Shown here: positions 7,045 to 14,800 of the stretch, one piece after another
Position numbering within the stretch: the first letter of the stretch is position 1
How the letters are laid out: each line of letters begins with the position of its first letter
From: an uncultured Eubacteriaceae bacterium
Lineage (GTDB): Bacteria > Bacillota > Clostridia > Lachnospirales > CAG-274
Reading direction: 5' to 3'
NCBI GenBank assembly: GCA_947565475.1
Contig: CANOGI010000010.1
Coordinates: forward strand, 1-18,621
Length of the DNA stretch: 18,621 bases
The notes under the pieces: generated by a model
Seen by the model: only the letters and a program-made list of their open reading frames with translations
Told to the model about the DNA's origin: nothing
Database searches by the model: none
Translations under genes and position numbers: made by a program

Positions 7045-8268
7045 TTACGCATTTATTCCCGCTAAATAACCTGTTGAGAAAGCGACCTGTAAATTAAACC
7101 CGCCTGTAAAACAATCCACGTCAATAACTTCCCCCGCAAAAGACAACCCATCAATAATCTTAGATTTCATAGTGCTCGGGTCAATCTCATTAACATTTAC
7201 TCCTCCACAAGTGATAATCGCCTCAGAAAATCCCATTGTGTCAATCACATTCAGTTTAAGGTTTTTAAGCAGTAAACAAATTCTTTTTCTTTCTTCTTTT
7301 GTAATTTCATTAACCCTCTTATCAGGATTAATCTTCGACAACTCTATTATAACAGGTATCATCTTTTGTGGCAATAACTCATTAAGGCAATTTTTAAAAG
7401 TTCTGTTAATAAATTTTTCAAAATCTTTTAAAATACGTAAATCAAGTTCCCTCTCTGTAAGAGCTGGTTTAAGGTCTATATAAATCTCCGGATTTTCAGA
7501 AATTCTTTTCGTAATATATCTGCTTGCACTTAAAATAAGAGGGCCCGTCACACCAAAATGTGTAAACATCATTTCCCCAAAATCTTTATAAACTGATTTA
7601 CCTCTTATTTTAACTTCAATAGAAACATTTTTAAGACTAAGCCCTTGTAAAAGAGAACACCATTTTTGAGAGACCTTTAAAGGAACAAGAGATGGATAAA
7701 GCCCCGAAATAATATGTCCCCCTTTTTCAGCAAAAACATATCCCGCCCCGTCAGAACCGGTAACAGGATAAGAAAGACCACCTGTAGCAATAATAACAGC
7801 TTGAGCCAACACCTTTTTCCTATCTTTCATCACAACTCCCAAAACTTTATTATTTTCAATAATAATATCGACAATTTCCGAATTTAATTTAACCTCAACT
7901 CCTGAATTTTTTAAAAATCTATCAAGCGCTTTTATTATATCGCTTGATTTATCAGATTTCGGAAAAACCCTATTGCCTCTCTCAACCTTTAACCTAACGC
8001 CTAAATCCTCAAAAAATTCCATAGTACGCTCGCTTCCAAAAGAATAATAAGCGCTATACATAAAATAAGGATTTCCAACAGTATTTTTTATTAGAGTCTC
8101 AGGTTCTGAAGCATTGGTAAGATTACATCTGCCTTTCCCCGTTATATAAAGTTTTTTGCCGAGTTTTTCATTTTTCTCAAAAAGAATAACATCATTTCCG
8201 TTTAAAGCGGCGTTGCCTGCCGCGATCATACCGGCCGGGCCGCCGCCTATTACAACAACTTTTTTCAT
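7045..8268 (-). CDS. NAD(P)/FAD-dependent oxidoreductase of the HI0933/YhiN (BaiN-like) family
   Basis: This is a 407-residue flavoprotein of the family's usual size. An N-terminal FAD-binding Rossmann fold, VVVIGGGPAG (4-13), is followed by the family-specific GKKLYITGKGRCNLTN segment (about 39-54). The second dinucleotide-binding stretch AVIIATGGLSYP lies in the middle. Near the end is the conserved GLSFAGEVIDVDCFTGGFNLQVAFSTGYLAG. The physiological substrate is unknown for most members; databases call them aminoacetone oxidase family or BaiN, so no function should be read in. I start at ATG 8268, just before the Rossmann strand; a longer frame back to 8349 would overlap the regulator gene and has no family support. 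A neighbouring position with cmk and ispH-rpsA is common in Clostridia. It begins 22 bases after the regulator gene. Confidence 0.92.
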   Translation of the reverse strand: MKKVVVIGGGPAGMIAAGNAALNGNDVILFEKNEKLGKKLYITGKGRCNLTNASEPETLIKNTVGNPYFMYSAYYSFGSERTMEFFEDLGVRLKVERGNRVFPKSDKSSDIIKALDRFLKNSGVEVKLNSEIVDIIIENNKVLGVVMKDRKKVLAQAVIIATGGLSYPVTGSDGAGYVFAEKGGHIISGLYPSLVPLKVSQKWCSLLQGLSLKNVSIEVKIRGKSVYKDFGEMMFTHFGVTGPLILSASRYITKRISENPEIYIDLKPALTERELDLRILKDFEKFINRTFKNCLNELLPQKMIPVIIELSKINPDKRVNEITKEERKRICLLLKNLKLNVIDTMGFSEAIITCGGVNVNEIDPSTMKSKIIDGLSFAGEVIDVDCFTGGFNLQVAFSTGYLAGINA

Positions 8269-8290
8269 AAAAACCAATCCTATATATTTT

Positions 8291-9163
8291 TTACGTTGAG
8301 TTTGATGTGTAAACTTGATATTCGTTCCAAATCCTTTCAAGATTATCAAGATTTTTGATAAGGTCGTCTTTTTTACTCACACTAATTCCCACAAGTAAAG
8401 CGTTAATAACGCTCATCGGCGCCACAAGGGAGTCGACAAAAGATACCATATCACTTCTTGCCGTAAGCGATAAATCAGAATGTTTAATAAGAGGAGATGC
8501 CTTGCTGTCGGTAATCGCGATAGTAGAGGCTCCTCGTTTCCCCGCGTACTCCATAGCTCTTATAGTTCTTTGAGAATACCTCGGAAAACTTATTCCGATA
8601 AATAAATCATCGTTGTCCATTTTATAAATCTGCTCAAAAATTTCCGTAGAAGCGTATGAATTAATAAGAACAACATCGTTAAGCATAAGATTAAGATAAA
8701 AATGAAGAAACGAGGCAAGAGAAAAAGAACTCCTTCCCCCAAAAATATAAACTTTTTTCGCGGAGATAATCTCATTGACGCACTTTTTAAATATATTTTC
8801 ATCAATTTCATTTAAGGTTCTGTGTATTCTTTCAGAGTCTGATTCTAAAATTGCTTTAAGGATACCTTTGTCACTTTTTTCCATTCTATCAGAAGAAACC
8901 TGAATTCTTTGAGAAGCGGTAAGTTTTGTTTTGACAAGATCCACTAACGCTCTTTGTAATTTAGGGTATCCGTCAAATCCAAGTTCAATAGCAAATCTTA
9001 CAACTGTAGATTCACTTACTCCCGTAACCTCTCCAAGCTTTGAGGCAGTAAGATAAATAGCTTTATCATAATCCTCAATTAAAAATTTCGCGATTCTTTT
9101 CTGTCCTTTGCTAAGCTCAGGAATTTTTTGTTGTATAGTACTTAATAAATCAATTTCTTCCAT
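8291..9163 (-). CDS. MurR/RpiR-family transcriptional regulator
   Basis: The 290 residues have the standard two-domain layout of the family. Residues 1 to about 77 are an RpiR-type helix-turn-helix, with LTASKLGEVTGVSESTVVRFAIELGFDGYPKLQ around 37-70 as the recognition region. Residues 125-265 are a SIS sugar-isomerase-like domain (VYIFGGRSSFSLA, IGISFPRYSQRT, STIAITDSKASPL) that usually binds a phosphosugar. The ligand cannot be told from sequence. It is first in the block with the flavoprotein, aroH-cmk and ispH-rpsA genes, none of which is an obvious sugar gene, so it may be grouped with them only by transcription. The ATG at 9163 has a GGGGT-type site about 10 bases upstream, which is weak. 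A TATAAT at 9190-9185 lies close upstream but lacks a good -35. Confidence 0.93.
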   Translation of the reverse strand: MEEIDLLSTIQQKIPELSKGQKRIAKFLIEDYDKAIYLTASKLGEVTGVSESTVVRFAIELGFDGYPKLQRALVDLVKTKLTASQRIQVSSDRMEKSDKGILKAILESDSERIHRTLNEIDENIFKKCVNEIISAKKVYIFGGRSSFSLASFLHFYLNLMLNDVVLINSYASTEIFEQIYKMDNDDLFIGISFPRYSQRTIRAMEYAGKRGASTIAITDSKASPLIKHSDLSLTARSDMVSFVDSLVAPMSVINALLVGISVSKKDDLIKNLDNLERIWNEYQVYTSNST

Positions 9164-9536
9164 TTTTTAAGACCCCATATTTATATTATAAGAACATACA
9201 GCAATTCCAATAAAAAAAAGAAAAAATACTTTATTCAAGATTTTAGTGAGAAGCGTTTTGTCTTTTAAACGCTGAAAGCGTAAAAAAAATTGGACAAAAT
9301 ATTTTTTCTTTCCCATATTTATTCTTGAATTGACATAATTTAGAATATATCTTAAAACTAAATAAAATCTGATAAAATTGAATAAATAGTAGATTCTAGA
9401 GTCCACGCGCTTTTAAAATAAAAACACCAAAAACTATAGATATACCACATAATTGCATACACACATTCTAATTATAAATTAACTCCCTTTTCGGAAAAGT
9501 GTTTCCATTGTATAAAGCCTGATTGCAAACTGGAAT
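9164..9536. other. Gene-poor leader region of the rpiR block
   Basis: Nothing here convinces me as a gene. A 79-codon minus-strand frame (9406-9167) lacks a ribosome binding site and has low-complexity Phe/Leu/Lys composition. The region holds the hairpins at 9252-9281, a lone TATAAT (9190-9185, minus), and A/T-rich sequence. The promoter of the regulator block probably lies here, but I cannot place it firmly. Confidence 0.4.
9252..9281 (-). promoter_or_regulatory. Mutually exclusive hairpins upstream of the RpiR regulator
   Basis: AGCGTTT (9252-9258) pairs perfectly with AAACGCT (9267-9273). The inner five bases of that second arm, ACGCT (9269-9273), also pair with AGCGT (9277-9281) across a three-base loop. 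One arm is therefore shared by two competing stems. They lie about 90-120 bases before the regulator start and could act in a leader RNA. No T-run follows the lower stem directly. Confidence 0.35.
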
Positions 9537-9722
9537 TCAAGTAATTTGTAAAATAATATGTCCCAACAAGAATATACCCTCAAAAATGCAAACCAAAGAA
9601 AGAACAAAATTTTCTTTTTTTCGATTTTCCCGCTTTTTGCAATATATTAATATTGAGACGAAACCGTAAATCGCAAAAATTAAACCAATACAACTTCGTA
9701 TAATTATGCTCCTAATTTCCAT
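9537..9722 (-). CDS. Small two-helix membrane protein, function unknown
   Basis: This is a 61-residue frame starting at ATG 9722, with AGAGGA 9 bases upstream. An in-frame ATG at 9743 is possible but its site is 14 bases away. Two hydrophobic segments, about residues 7-27 and 40-58, flank a strongly basic turn (CKKRENRKKE). This predicts a hairpin in the cytoplasmic membrane with the loop inside. It has its own well-formed promoter at 9776-9804 and stands alone between the gapA terminator and the regulator block. I do not recognise the family. The ribosome binding site, promoter and membrane pattern together make it a likely real gene. Confidence 0.6.
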   Translation of the reverse strand: MEIRSIIIRSCIGLIFAIYGFVSILIYCKKRENRKKENFVLSLVCIFEGIFLLGHIILQIT

Positions 9723-9775
9723 TACAGCGCTTCCTCTTCCCATTCAATATTTGCATACTCCGATTTATATACTTG

Positions 9776-9804
9776 ATTATAAAGTATTTGTGGTATATTC
9801 ACAA
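9776..9804 (-). promoter_or_regulatory. Promoter of the 61-residue membrane protein
   Basis: On the minus strand TTGTGA (9804-9799), a 17-base spacer and a perfect TATAAT (9781-9776) form a sigma-A promoter. Its start near 9769 leaves a leader of about 47 bases before ATG 9722. It lies about 70 bases after the gapA terminator. Confidence 0.65.
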
Positions 9805-9871
9805 TGCATATTTTTAAACTGATTTCTATCAGATACACAATTACGAAAAGTGGTTAAATTAATAATCCTAT

Positions 9872-9914
9872 CAAAAAACAAGACTGCCTGTAAAGATAAT
9901 TTCTCAGACAGTCT
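9872..9914 (-). terminator. gapA transcription terminator
   Basis: On the minus strand AGACTGTCTG (9914-9905) pairs with CAGGCAGTCT (9890-9881) through ten pairs, one a G-U wobble. TG and six T residues (9878-9873) follow. The wobble forms only in the minus-strand RNA (it is a C-A mismatch on the plus strand), and the T-tract is on the same side, so it serves gapA, which ends about 235 bases upstream. Confidence 0.8.
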
Positions 9915-10147
9915 CATTTCAAAAATCACAAAAAAACTAATTTACCGTGATTAATATTATAAGCTACATTAAAAATAAAGAACATTTCACAGATTTGCAA
10001 TAGCCTGCAACTTTAGTGAATAAAATTCCTTACGCGATAACCTAAAGTATGGTTAAAATTTCCGAATAACTCAAAAATTAAAGTAAAATATTTTTACTAA
10101 ACCTTATTTAGGTTTCTATAACTCAAATTTAATTATTAGACACTCAA
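9915..10147. other. Long 3' untranslated region of gapA
   Basis: No gene is seen between the gapA stop and its terminator. Several small stems are present: AAACCT/AGGTTT (10099-10115), GTAAAA/TTTTAC (10083-10097), and ACTTTAG/CTAAAGT (10010-10048). The last overlaps an alternative TAACC/GGTTA pairing. All are A/T-rich and could be chance. Confidence 0.3.
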
Positions 10148-11155
10148 TTAAAACTTGTCCACAGTAGACATATGAGAAATCAAATCAAGAACTTTGTTTG
10201 AATATCCCCATTCATTGTCATACCAAGCTACTAATTTAACAAAGTTGTCATTTAAAGCTATACCTGCTTTAGCGTCAAAAACAGATGTGCAGTACTCTCC
10301 AACAAAATCAGTTGAAACAACATCATCTTCAGTATAGCCCAAAATGCCTTTTAAAGCGCCTTCTGAAGCTTCCTTAACAGCGGATTTGATTTCTTCGTAA
10401 GTAGCTGATTTCTCAAGACGGCATGTAAGGTCAACAACAGAAACATCAGGAGTAGGAACTCTGAAAGACATACCTGTAAGCTTTCCGTTCAACTCAGGAA
10501 TAACTTTGCCAACAGCTTTAGCGGCACCGGTTGATGATGGAATAATATTAGCCGCGGCGGCGCGTCCACCTCTCCAGTCTTTCTTTGATGGACCATCAAC
10601 AGTTTTCTGAGTAGCCGTAGTAGCGTGAACAGTAGTCATAAGACCCTCAACAATACCAAATTTGTCGTTGATAACTTTAGATAAAGGAGCGAGACAGTTA
10701 GTTGTACAAGAAGCATTTGACACAACATTCATATCTGTAGTATATTTGTCATTATTTACACCCATAACAAACATAGGAGCGTCTTTTGATGGAGCGGAAA
10801 TAACAACTTTTTTAGCTCCGCCTTTAAAGTGAGCAGAAGCCTTGTCAATAGTTGTAAACACACCTGTAGACTCAACTACATAATCAGCCCCTACACTGTC
10901 CCAAGCGATTTCCTCAGGATTCATGCAAGCGAAAACCTTAATTTCCTTACCATTTACAACAAGCTTACCGTCTTTGGCATAAGCCTCGCCTTTAAAGTGA
11001 CCGTGAACTGAGTCATATTTAAGCATATAAACCATATAGTCAACATCGATAAAAGGGTCGTTAATCGCAACAACCTCTAAATTATCTCTTTCCACAGAAG
11101 CACGGAAAACAAGACGACCAATACGTCCAAAACCATTAATACCTACTTTTACCAT
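10148..11155 (-). CDS. gapA: Glyceraldehyde-3-phosphate dehydrogenase (type I)
   Basis: A 335-residue cytoplasmic glycolytic enzyme oxidising glyceraldehyde-3-phosphate with phosphate and NAD to 1,3-bisphosphoglycerate. The N-terminal nucleotide fold starts KVGINGFGRIGR (3-14), and the NDP turn at 32-34 favours NAD over NADP. The active site SNASCTTN has catalytic Cys150 with His177 in VHATTATQ. The C-terminal WYDNEWGYSNK completes the family signature. ATG 11155 has AGGAGG seven bases upstream. Unlike many Firmicutes there is no pgk or tpi beside it: it stands alone with its own promoter, a terminator at 9872-9914, and a 31-codon peptide gene upstream. No CggR-type operator is evident. Confidence 0.98.
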   Translation of the reverse strand: MVKVGINGFGRIGRLVFRASVERDNLEVVAINDPFIDVDYMVYMLKYDSVHGHFKGEAYAKDGKLVVNGKEIKVFACMNPEEIAWDSVGADYVVESTGVFTTIDKASAHFKGGAKKVVISAPSKDAPMFVMGVNNDKYTTDMNVVSNASCTTNCLAPLSKVINDKFGIVEGLMTTVHATTATQKTVDGPSKKDWRGGRAAAANIIPSSTGAAKAVGKVIPELNGKLTGMSFRVPTPDVSVVDLTCRLEKSATYEEIKSAVKEASEGALKGILGYTEDDVVSTDFVGEYCTSVFDAKAGIALNDNFVKLVAWYDNEWGYSNKVLDLISHMSTVDKF

Positions 11156-11234
11156 TTTTAAATCCTCCTATTAAATAAATTTATAATAGTCTGTAAGCGG
11201 AGTAAATAGTCACACCGCCTTAGGCTGTCGTATA

Positions 11235-11291
11235 ATTATAATATTGACTAACCTTTATCAATATTATAGCATAAAAAGAAATATTTTTAAA
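11235..11291 (-). promoter_or_regulatory. gapA promoter region
   Basis: Two candidates lie on the minus strand. The better is an extended -10, TGC then TATAAT (11268-11263), with a weak TTTAAA at -35 (11291-11286). The other is TTGATA (11261-11256) and TATAAT (11240-11235) with a short 15-base spacer. The leader to gapA contains an imperfect TAAGGCGG/CCGCTTA hairpin at about 11187-11224. Confidence 0.5.
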
Positions 11292-11314
11292 TATTTTTTT
11301 AACAATTTTTTCAC

Positions 11315-11410
11315 TTACTTTTTCTTAGCGAGACTTATTATTGCCAAAACAAAGGCTGATATACCAAACACCGCCCCTAAAGCGCCTAAAATTACGCTAA
11401 ATATTTTCAT
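11315..11410 (-). CDS. 31-residue hydrophobic membrane peptide upstream of gapA
   Basis: ATG 11410 is preceded by GGGGAG with about 7 bases spacing, a strong site for such a short frame. The peptide has a basic N-terminus (MKIF), a single roughly 24-residue membrane helix containing the small-residue pattern GALGAVFG, and a KKK tail before TAA. A perfect consensus promoter lies about 155 bases upstream. The layout resembles small membrane proteins in general and, loosely, hydrophobic peptide toxins, but nothing shows toxicity and no antitoxin RNA can be identified. It could also be a translated leader of a long gapA transcript. I do not recognise the sequence. Confidence 0.6.
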   Translation of the reverse strand: MKIFSVILGALGAVFGISAFVLAIISLAKKK

Positions 11411-11558
11411 AAATTCACTCCCCACCAAAAAATATTAGTATAATATGCATAATTTAAACATAAACTCATAGATATTTTTGGTATATTTGTAAGTTTATAT
11501 ATTTTTGATTTTACATTTTCAGCTTTAAAACCACTTAATTTAAACTCTCAAAAAAATC
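11411..11558 (-). other. Leader of the 31-residue peptide transcript
   Basis: This roughly 148-base A/T-rich stretch runs from the predicted transcript start to the peptide ATG. The arm 11492-11498 can pair with 11460-11466 (7 bp) or with 11541-11546 (6 bp), but not both. Just before the ribosome binding site an all-A/T stem ATATTA/TAATAT is followed by five T residues. It matches no riboswitch I know. Confidence 0.3.
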
Positions 11559-11564
11559 AACCAT

Positions 11565-11593
11565 ATTATACACTAAAAACATAAATTTGTCAA
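11565..11593 (-). promoter_or_regulatory. Perfect consensus sigma-A promoter
   Basis: On the minus strand TTGACA (11593-11588), a 17-base spacer and TATAAT (11570-11565) match the consensus at all twelve positions, with TG before the -10. This is the strongest-looking promoter in the window. Its first downstream gene is the 31-residue peptide, then gapA. Confidence 0.8.
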
Positions 11594-11613
11594 ACCAAAA
11601 ATATACATTCTCA

Positions 11614-11639
11614 CAAAAAGCGATTTTATAAAAAAATCG
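11614..11639 (-). terminator. Possible purL terminator
   Basis: On the minus strand CGATTTT (11639-11633) pairs with AAAATCG (11627-11621) across a five-base loop, followed by CTTTTTG. The stem is mostly A/T, so it is weak. It sits between the purL stop (about 180 bases away) and the consensus promoter, where a boundary is expected. The stretch 11640-11816 shows nothing else. Confidence 0.45.
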
Positions 11640-11816
11640 AGACCTTACTGTAAACCCACCTTTAATTGACTCACATTATCAAGAAATTAGCTTTACATCA
11701 CCATTGTATTTTATTATTTCCAAAACACACGCTTCTCAAACCAACAACAAGCTCTTCCAAATAATTTTGTATAAACCTTGTATTTTATTTCTTTATTTAA
11801 AATAATTTACGCCAGA

Positions 11817-14800
11817 TTAATAAATTCTTTGGTCCTTATTTCCACACACATTTTTATAAAGATAATTTCCTATACGTTCAGAATGAGCCATTTTTCCAAA
11901 AACCTTTCCATCTGGACTTGTAATTCCCTCAATAGCGAATAACGAACCATTGGGATTATACCTAATGTCATATGATGGAATTCCCCTGTCATCAACATAT
12001 TGAGTCGCTATCTGACCATTTCGCTCAAGAGTCTTAATAGTCTCCAAATCAGCTACAAATCTTCCCTCACCATGTGAAACAGCGACTTTGTGAATATCTC
12101 CTACATCTACGTTCTGAAGCCACGGCGACTTATTTGAGACAATTTTTGTTGATGTAAGACAAGAAACATGTCTGCCTATAGTATTAAAAGTAAGAGTCGG
12201 ACTGCTTTCCTCAATATCCTTTATTTCGCCATAAGGAACGAGCCCAAGTTTAATAAGTGCCTGAAAACCATTACATATACCAAGCATAAGACCATCTCTG
12301 TTTTTAAGTAAATCCATAACGGCGTCTTTTACTTTTGGGTTTCTGAAAACAGCGGCAATAAATTTACCTGAACCCTCAGGCTCGTCACCCGCGCTAAACC
12401 CGCCGGGAATCATAATTATTTGAGAATTTCTAATCATTTCCGCCATTTTATCAATAGACTGTTTAAGCCATGATGTGTTAAGATTGCTTATAACTAAAGT
12501 TTCGGCGATTCCCCCCGCCTTTTCAAAAGCTTTCACTGAATCATACTCGCAATTTGTTCCCGGGAAAACTGGAATAAACACCCTCGGAGAGACAATTCCT
12601 TTCCCGCTTGTTTTCTTCTCAATCACATTAAACTCCCTGATAGAAATATCCGTATCGTCAAATTTATTATAAACCATAGTAGGGAATATTTTTTCAAGAG
12701 GCTTAACCCAAGCTTCCAAAGCCTCACTCATTGAAATCGAGACTCCGTTTACAATAAATTGCTTTTCTGAAATAGTATTTCCGATAATCTCAAAGTCAAA
12801 TCCATTGAATAAATTTTTAACATCATTTACATCGCCGTCCATCTCAAAAATAAATGAACCGTAAGAATAATTGAACAAATCTTCCATATTTATTTTAACG
12901 CCTATCTCGTTTCCGAAAGCCATTTTACTTACAGCGGCCGCGACTCCGCCAACTCCTACCGTATAAGCGGATAAAATTTTGCCGTCTTTAATGAGTTCAT
13001 TTACTTTTACGAAGTTTTTAATAAGCTTGTCGAAATCAGGCAAATCATACTCGTCATAGGCTGTCGAGAGCCTTACTATAACACTATCGGCCTTTTTAAA
13101 CTCACCCGAAATAATATTCTCAGCTTTAGCGGTATCAACAGCGAAAGAAACCAATGTAGGCGGAACATTTAAATCCTTAAACGTTCCCGACATACTGTCC
13201 TTTCCGCCAATAGCAGCGGTTCCAAGTTTCATCTGCGCTAAAAAACCTCCAAGTAACGCCGCGAAAGGCTTGCCCCATTTTTCAGGGTCTTTGCCAAGCC
13301 TCTCAAAATATTCTTGAAAAGTAAGCCTTACGCTTTTATAATTTCCGCCGGCCGCCACAATTTTTGAAACGGACTCAACAACAGCGTAAACAGCACTATG
13401 AAAAGGACTCCATTTAGCGACCATAGGATTATACCCGTAAGACATTAAAGTAACCGTTGTTGTCTCTCCTTTAAGGACAGGAACTTTCGCCGCCATAACC
13501 TCCATAGGAGTCATTTGCGTCTTTCCCCCGAAAGGCATAAGAACGGTATTCGCTCCGATAGTAGAGTCAAATCTCTCAACAAGACCCTTTTGACACGCCA
13601 CATTAAGCTGTTTAAGATTTTGAATCCACGCGGTTTTAATATCTTTCTCATAATTTTCTCTGTCAACTTTCTTTTCAGGTGATTTAACAAAAACGTCCGT
13701 ATTTTGCGTGGCTCCGTTTGTGTCAAGAAAATCCCTTGAAATATTGACAATATCATTTCCTCTCCAATACATTTTAAGTCGCCTGTCAGATGTAACGTCG
13801 GCGACAACGGTAGCCTCAAGATTCTCAGCATTTGAAAACTTAATAAATTTATCCGCGTTTTCCTTTTTAATAACAACAGCCATTCTTTCCTGTGACTCTG
13901 AAATAGCGAGCTCTGTACCGTCAAGCCCCTCATACTTTTTAGGAACTTTGTCAAGGTCAATAACAAGCCCCTCGGCAAGTTCACCGATAGCTACAGCCAC
14001 GCCTCCCGCTCCAAAATCATTGCACCTTTTAATCATTCCGCTGACTTCGGGGTTTCTGAATAATCTTTGAAGTTTTCTCTCAGTGGGAGCGTTGCCTTTC
14101 TGAACTTCAGCCCCGCAAGTTAAAATAGATTCCTCATTATGTTCTTTTGAGGAACCTGTCGCCCCTCCGCATCCGTCACGACCCGTACGGCCTCCCACAA
14201 GAACAATAACATCTCCGTTTTCAGGAGTTTCCCTTATCACCTGTTTTTTTGGAACGGCGGCTATTACCGCTCCTATTTCCATACGTTTAGCCACATATCC
14301 CTCGTCATAAATCTCAGAAACATGACCCGTGGCAAGTCCTATTTGGTTTCCATAAGCGCTATAGCCATGGGCCGCGGAAGTTGTGATTTTCCTTTGAGGA
14401 AGCTTTCCTGAAAGAGTGTCCGAAACAGAAGTCCTCGGGTCACCGCTTCCCGTAACACGCATAGCCTGATAGACATAAGCCCGCCCTGAGAGAGGATCCC
14501 TTATAGCGCCTCCAAGGCAAGTCGCCGCCCCGCCGAAAGGCTCAATTTCTGTCGGATGATTATGAGTCTCGTTTTTAAACATAATCAGCCAGTCTTCCTC
14601 TTCTCCGTCAACGTCAACAGGAACCACAATACTGCAAGCGTTTATTTCGTCCGATTCATCAAGATTGTTCAAAGCTCCGTTCGCTTTAAGAGCTTTCATA
14701 CCTATAACAGCGATATCCATAAGACAAATATTTTTATTTTTGCCTATATACAATTTTTTTCTTTGATTCATATACATATCGAAAGAATCTTTTATTGGTT

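Noticed and set aside
9330..9358. TTGACA on the plus strand with TAAAAC 17 bases on
   Set aside because: The -10 is poor and no plus-strand gene lies downstream; an antisense RNA is possible but nothing supports it.
9167..9406. 79-codon minus-strand frame just before the RpiR regulator
   Set aside because: There is no ribosome binding site at either Met, the composition is low-complexity, it contains the leader hairpins, and there is no recognisable family.
10010..10048. ACTTTAG/CTAAAGT stem in the gapA 3' region as a small RNA or riboswitch
   Set aside because: The stem is short with a 25-base loop, A/T-rich, with no terminator of its own and no known motif.
11244..11438. 64-codon plus-strand frame upstream of gapA
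   Set aside because: It is antisense to the better-supported 31-codon peptide and the gapA promoter region, with no ribosome binding site.
13511..14070. Long frames on both strands inside purL
   Set aside because: They are alternative-frame shadows of the purL coding sequence, which is continuous and conserved across this stretch.
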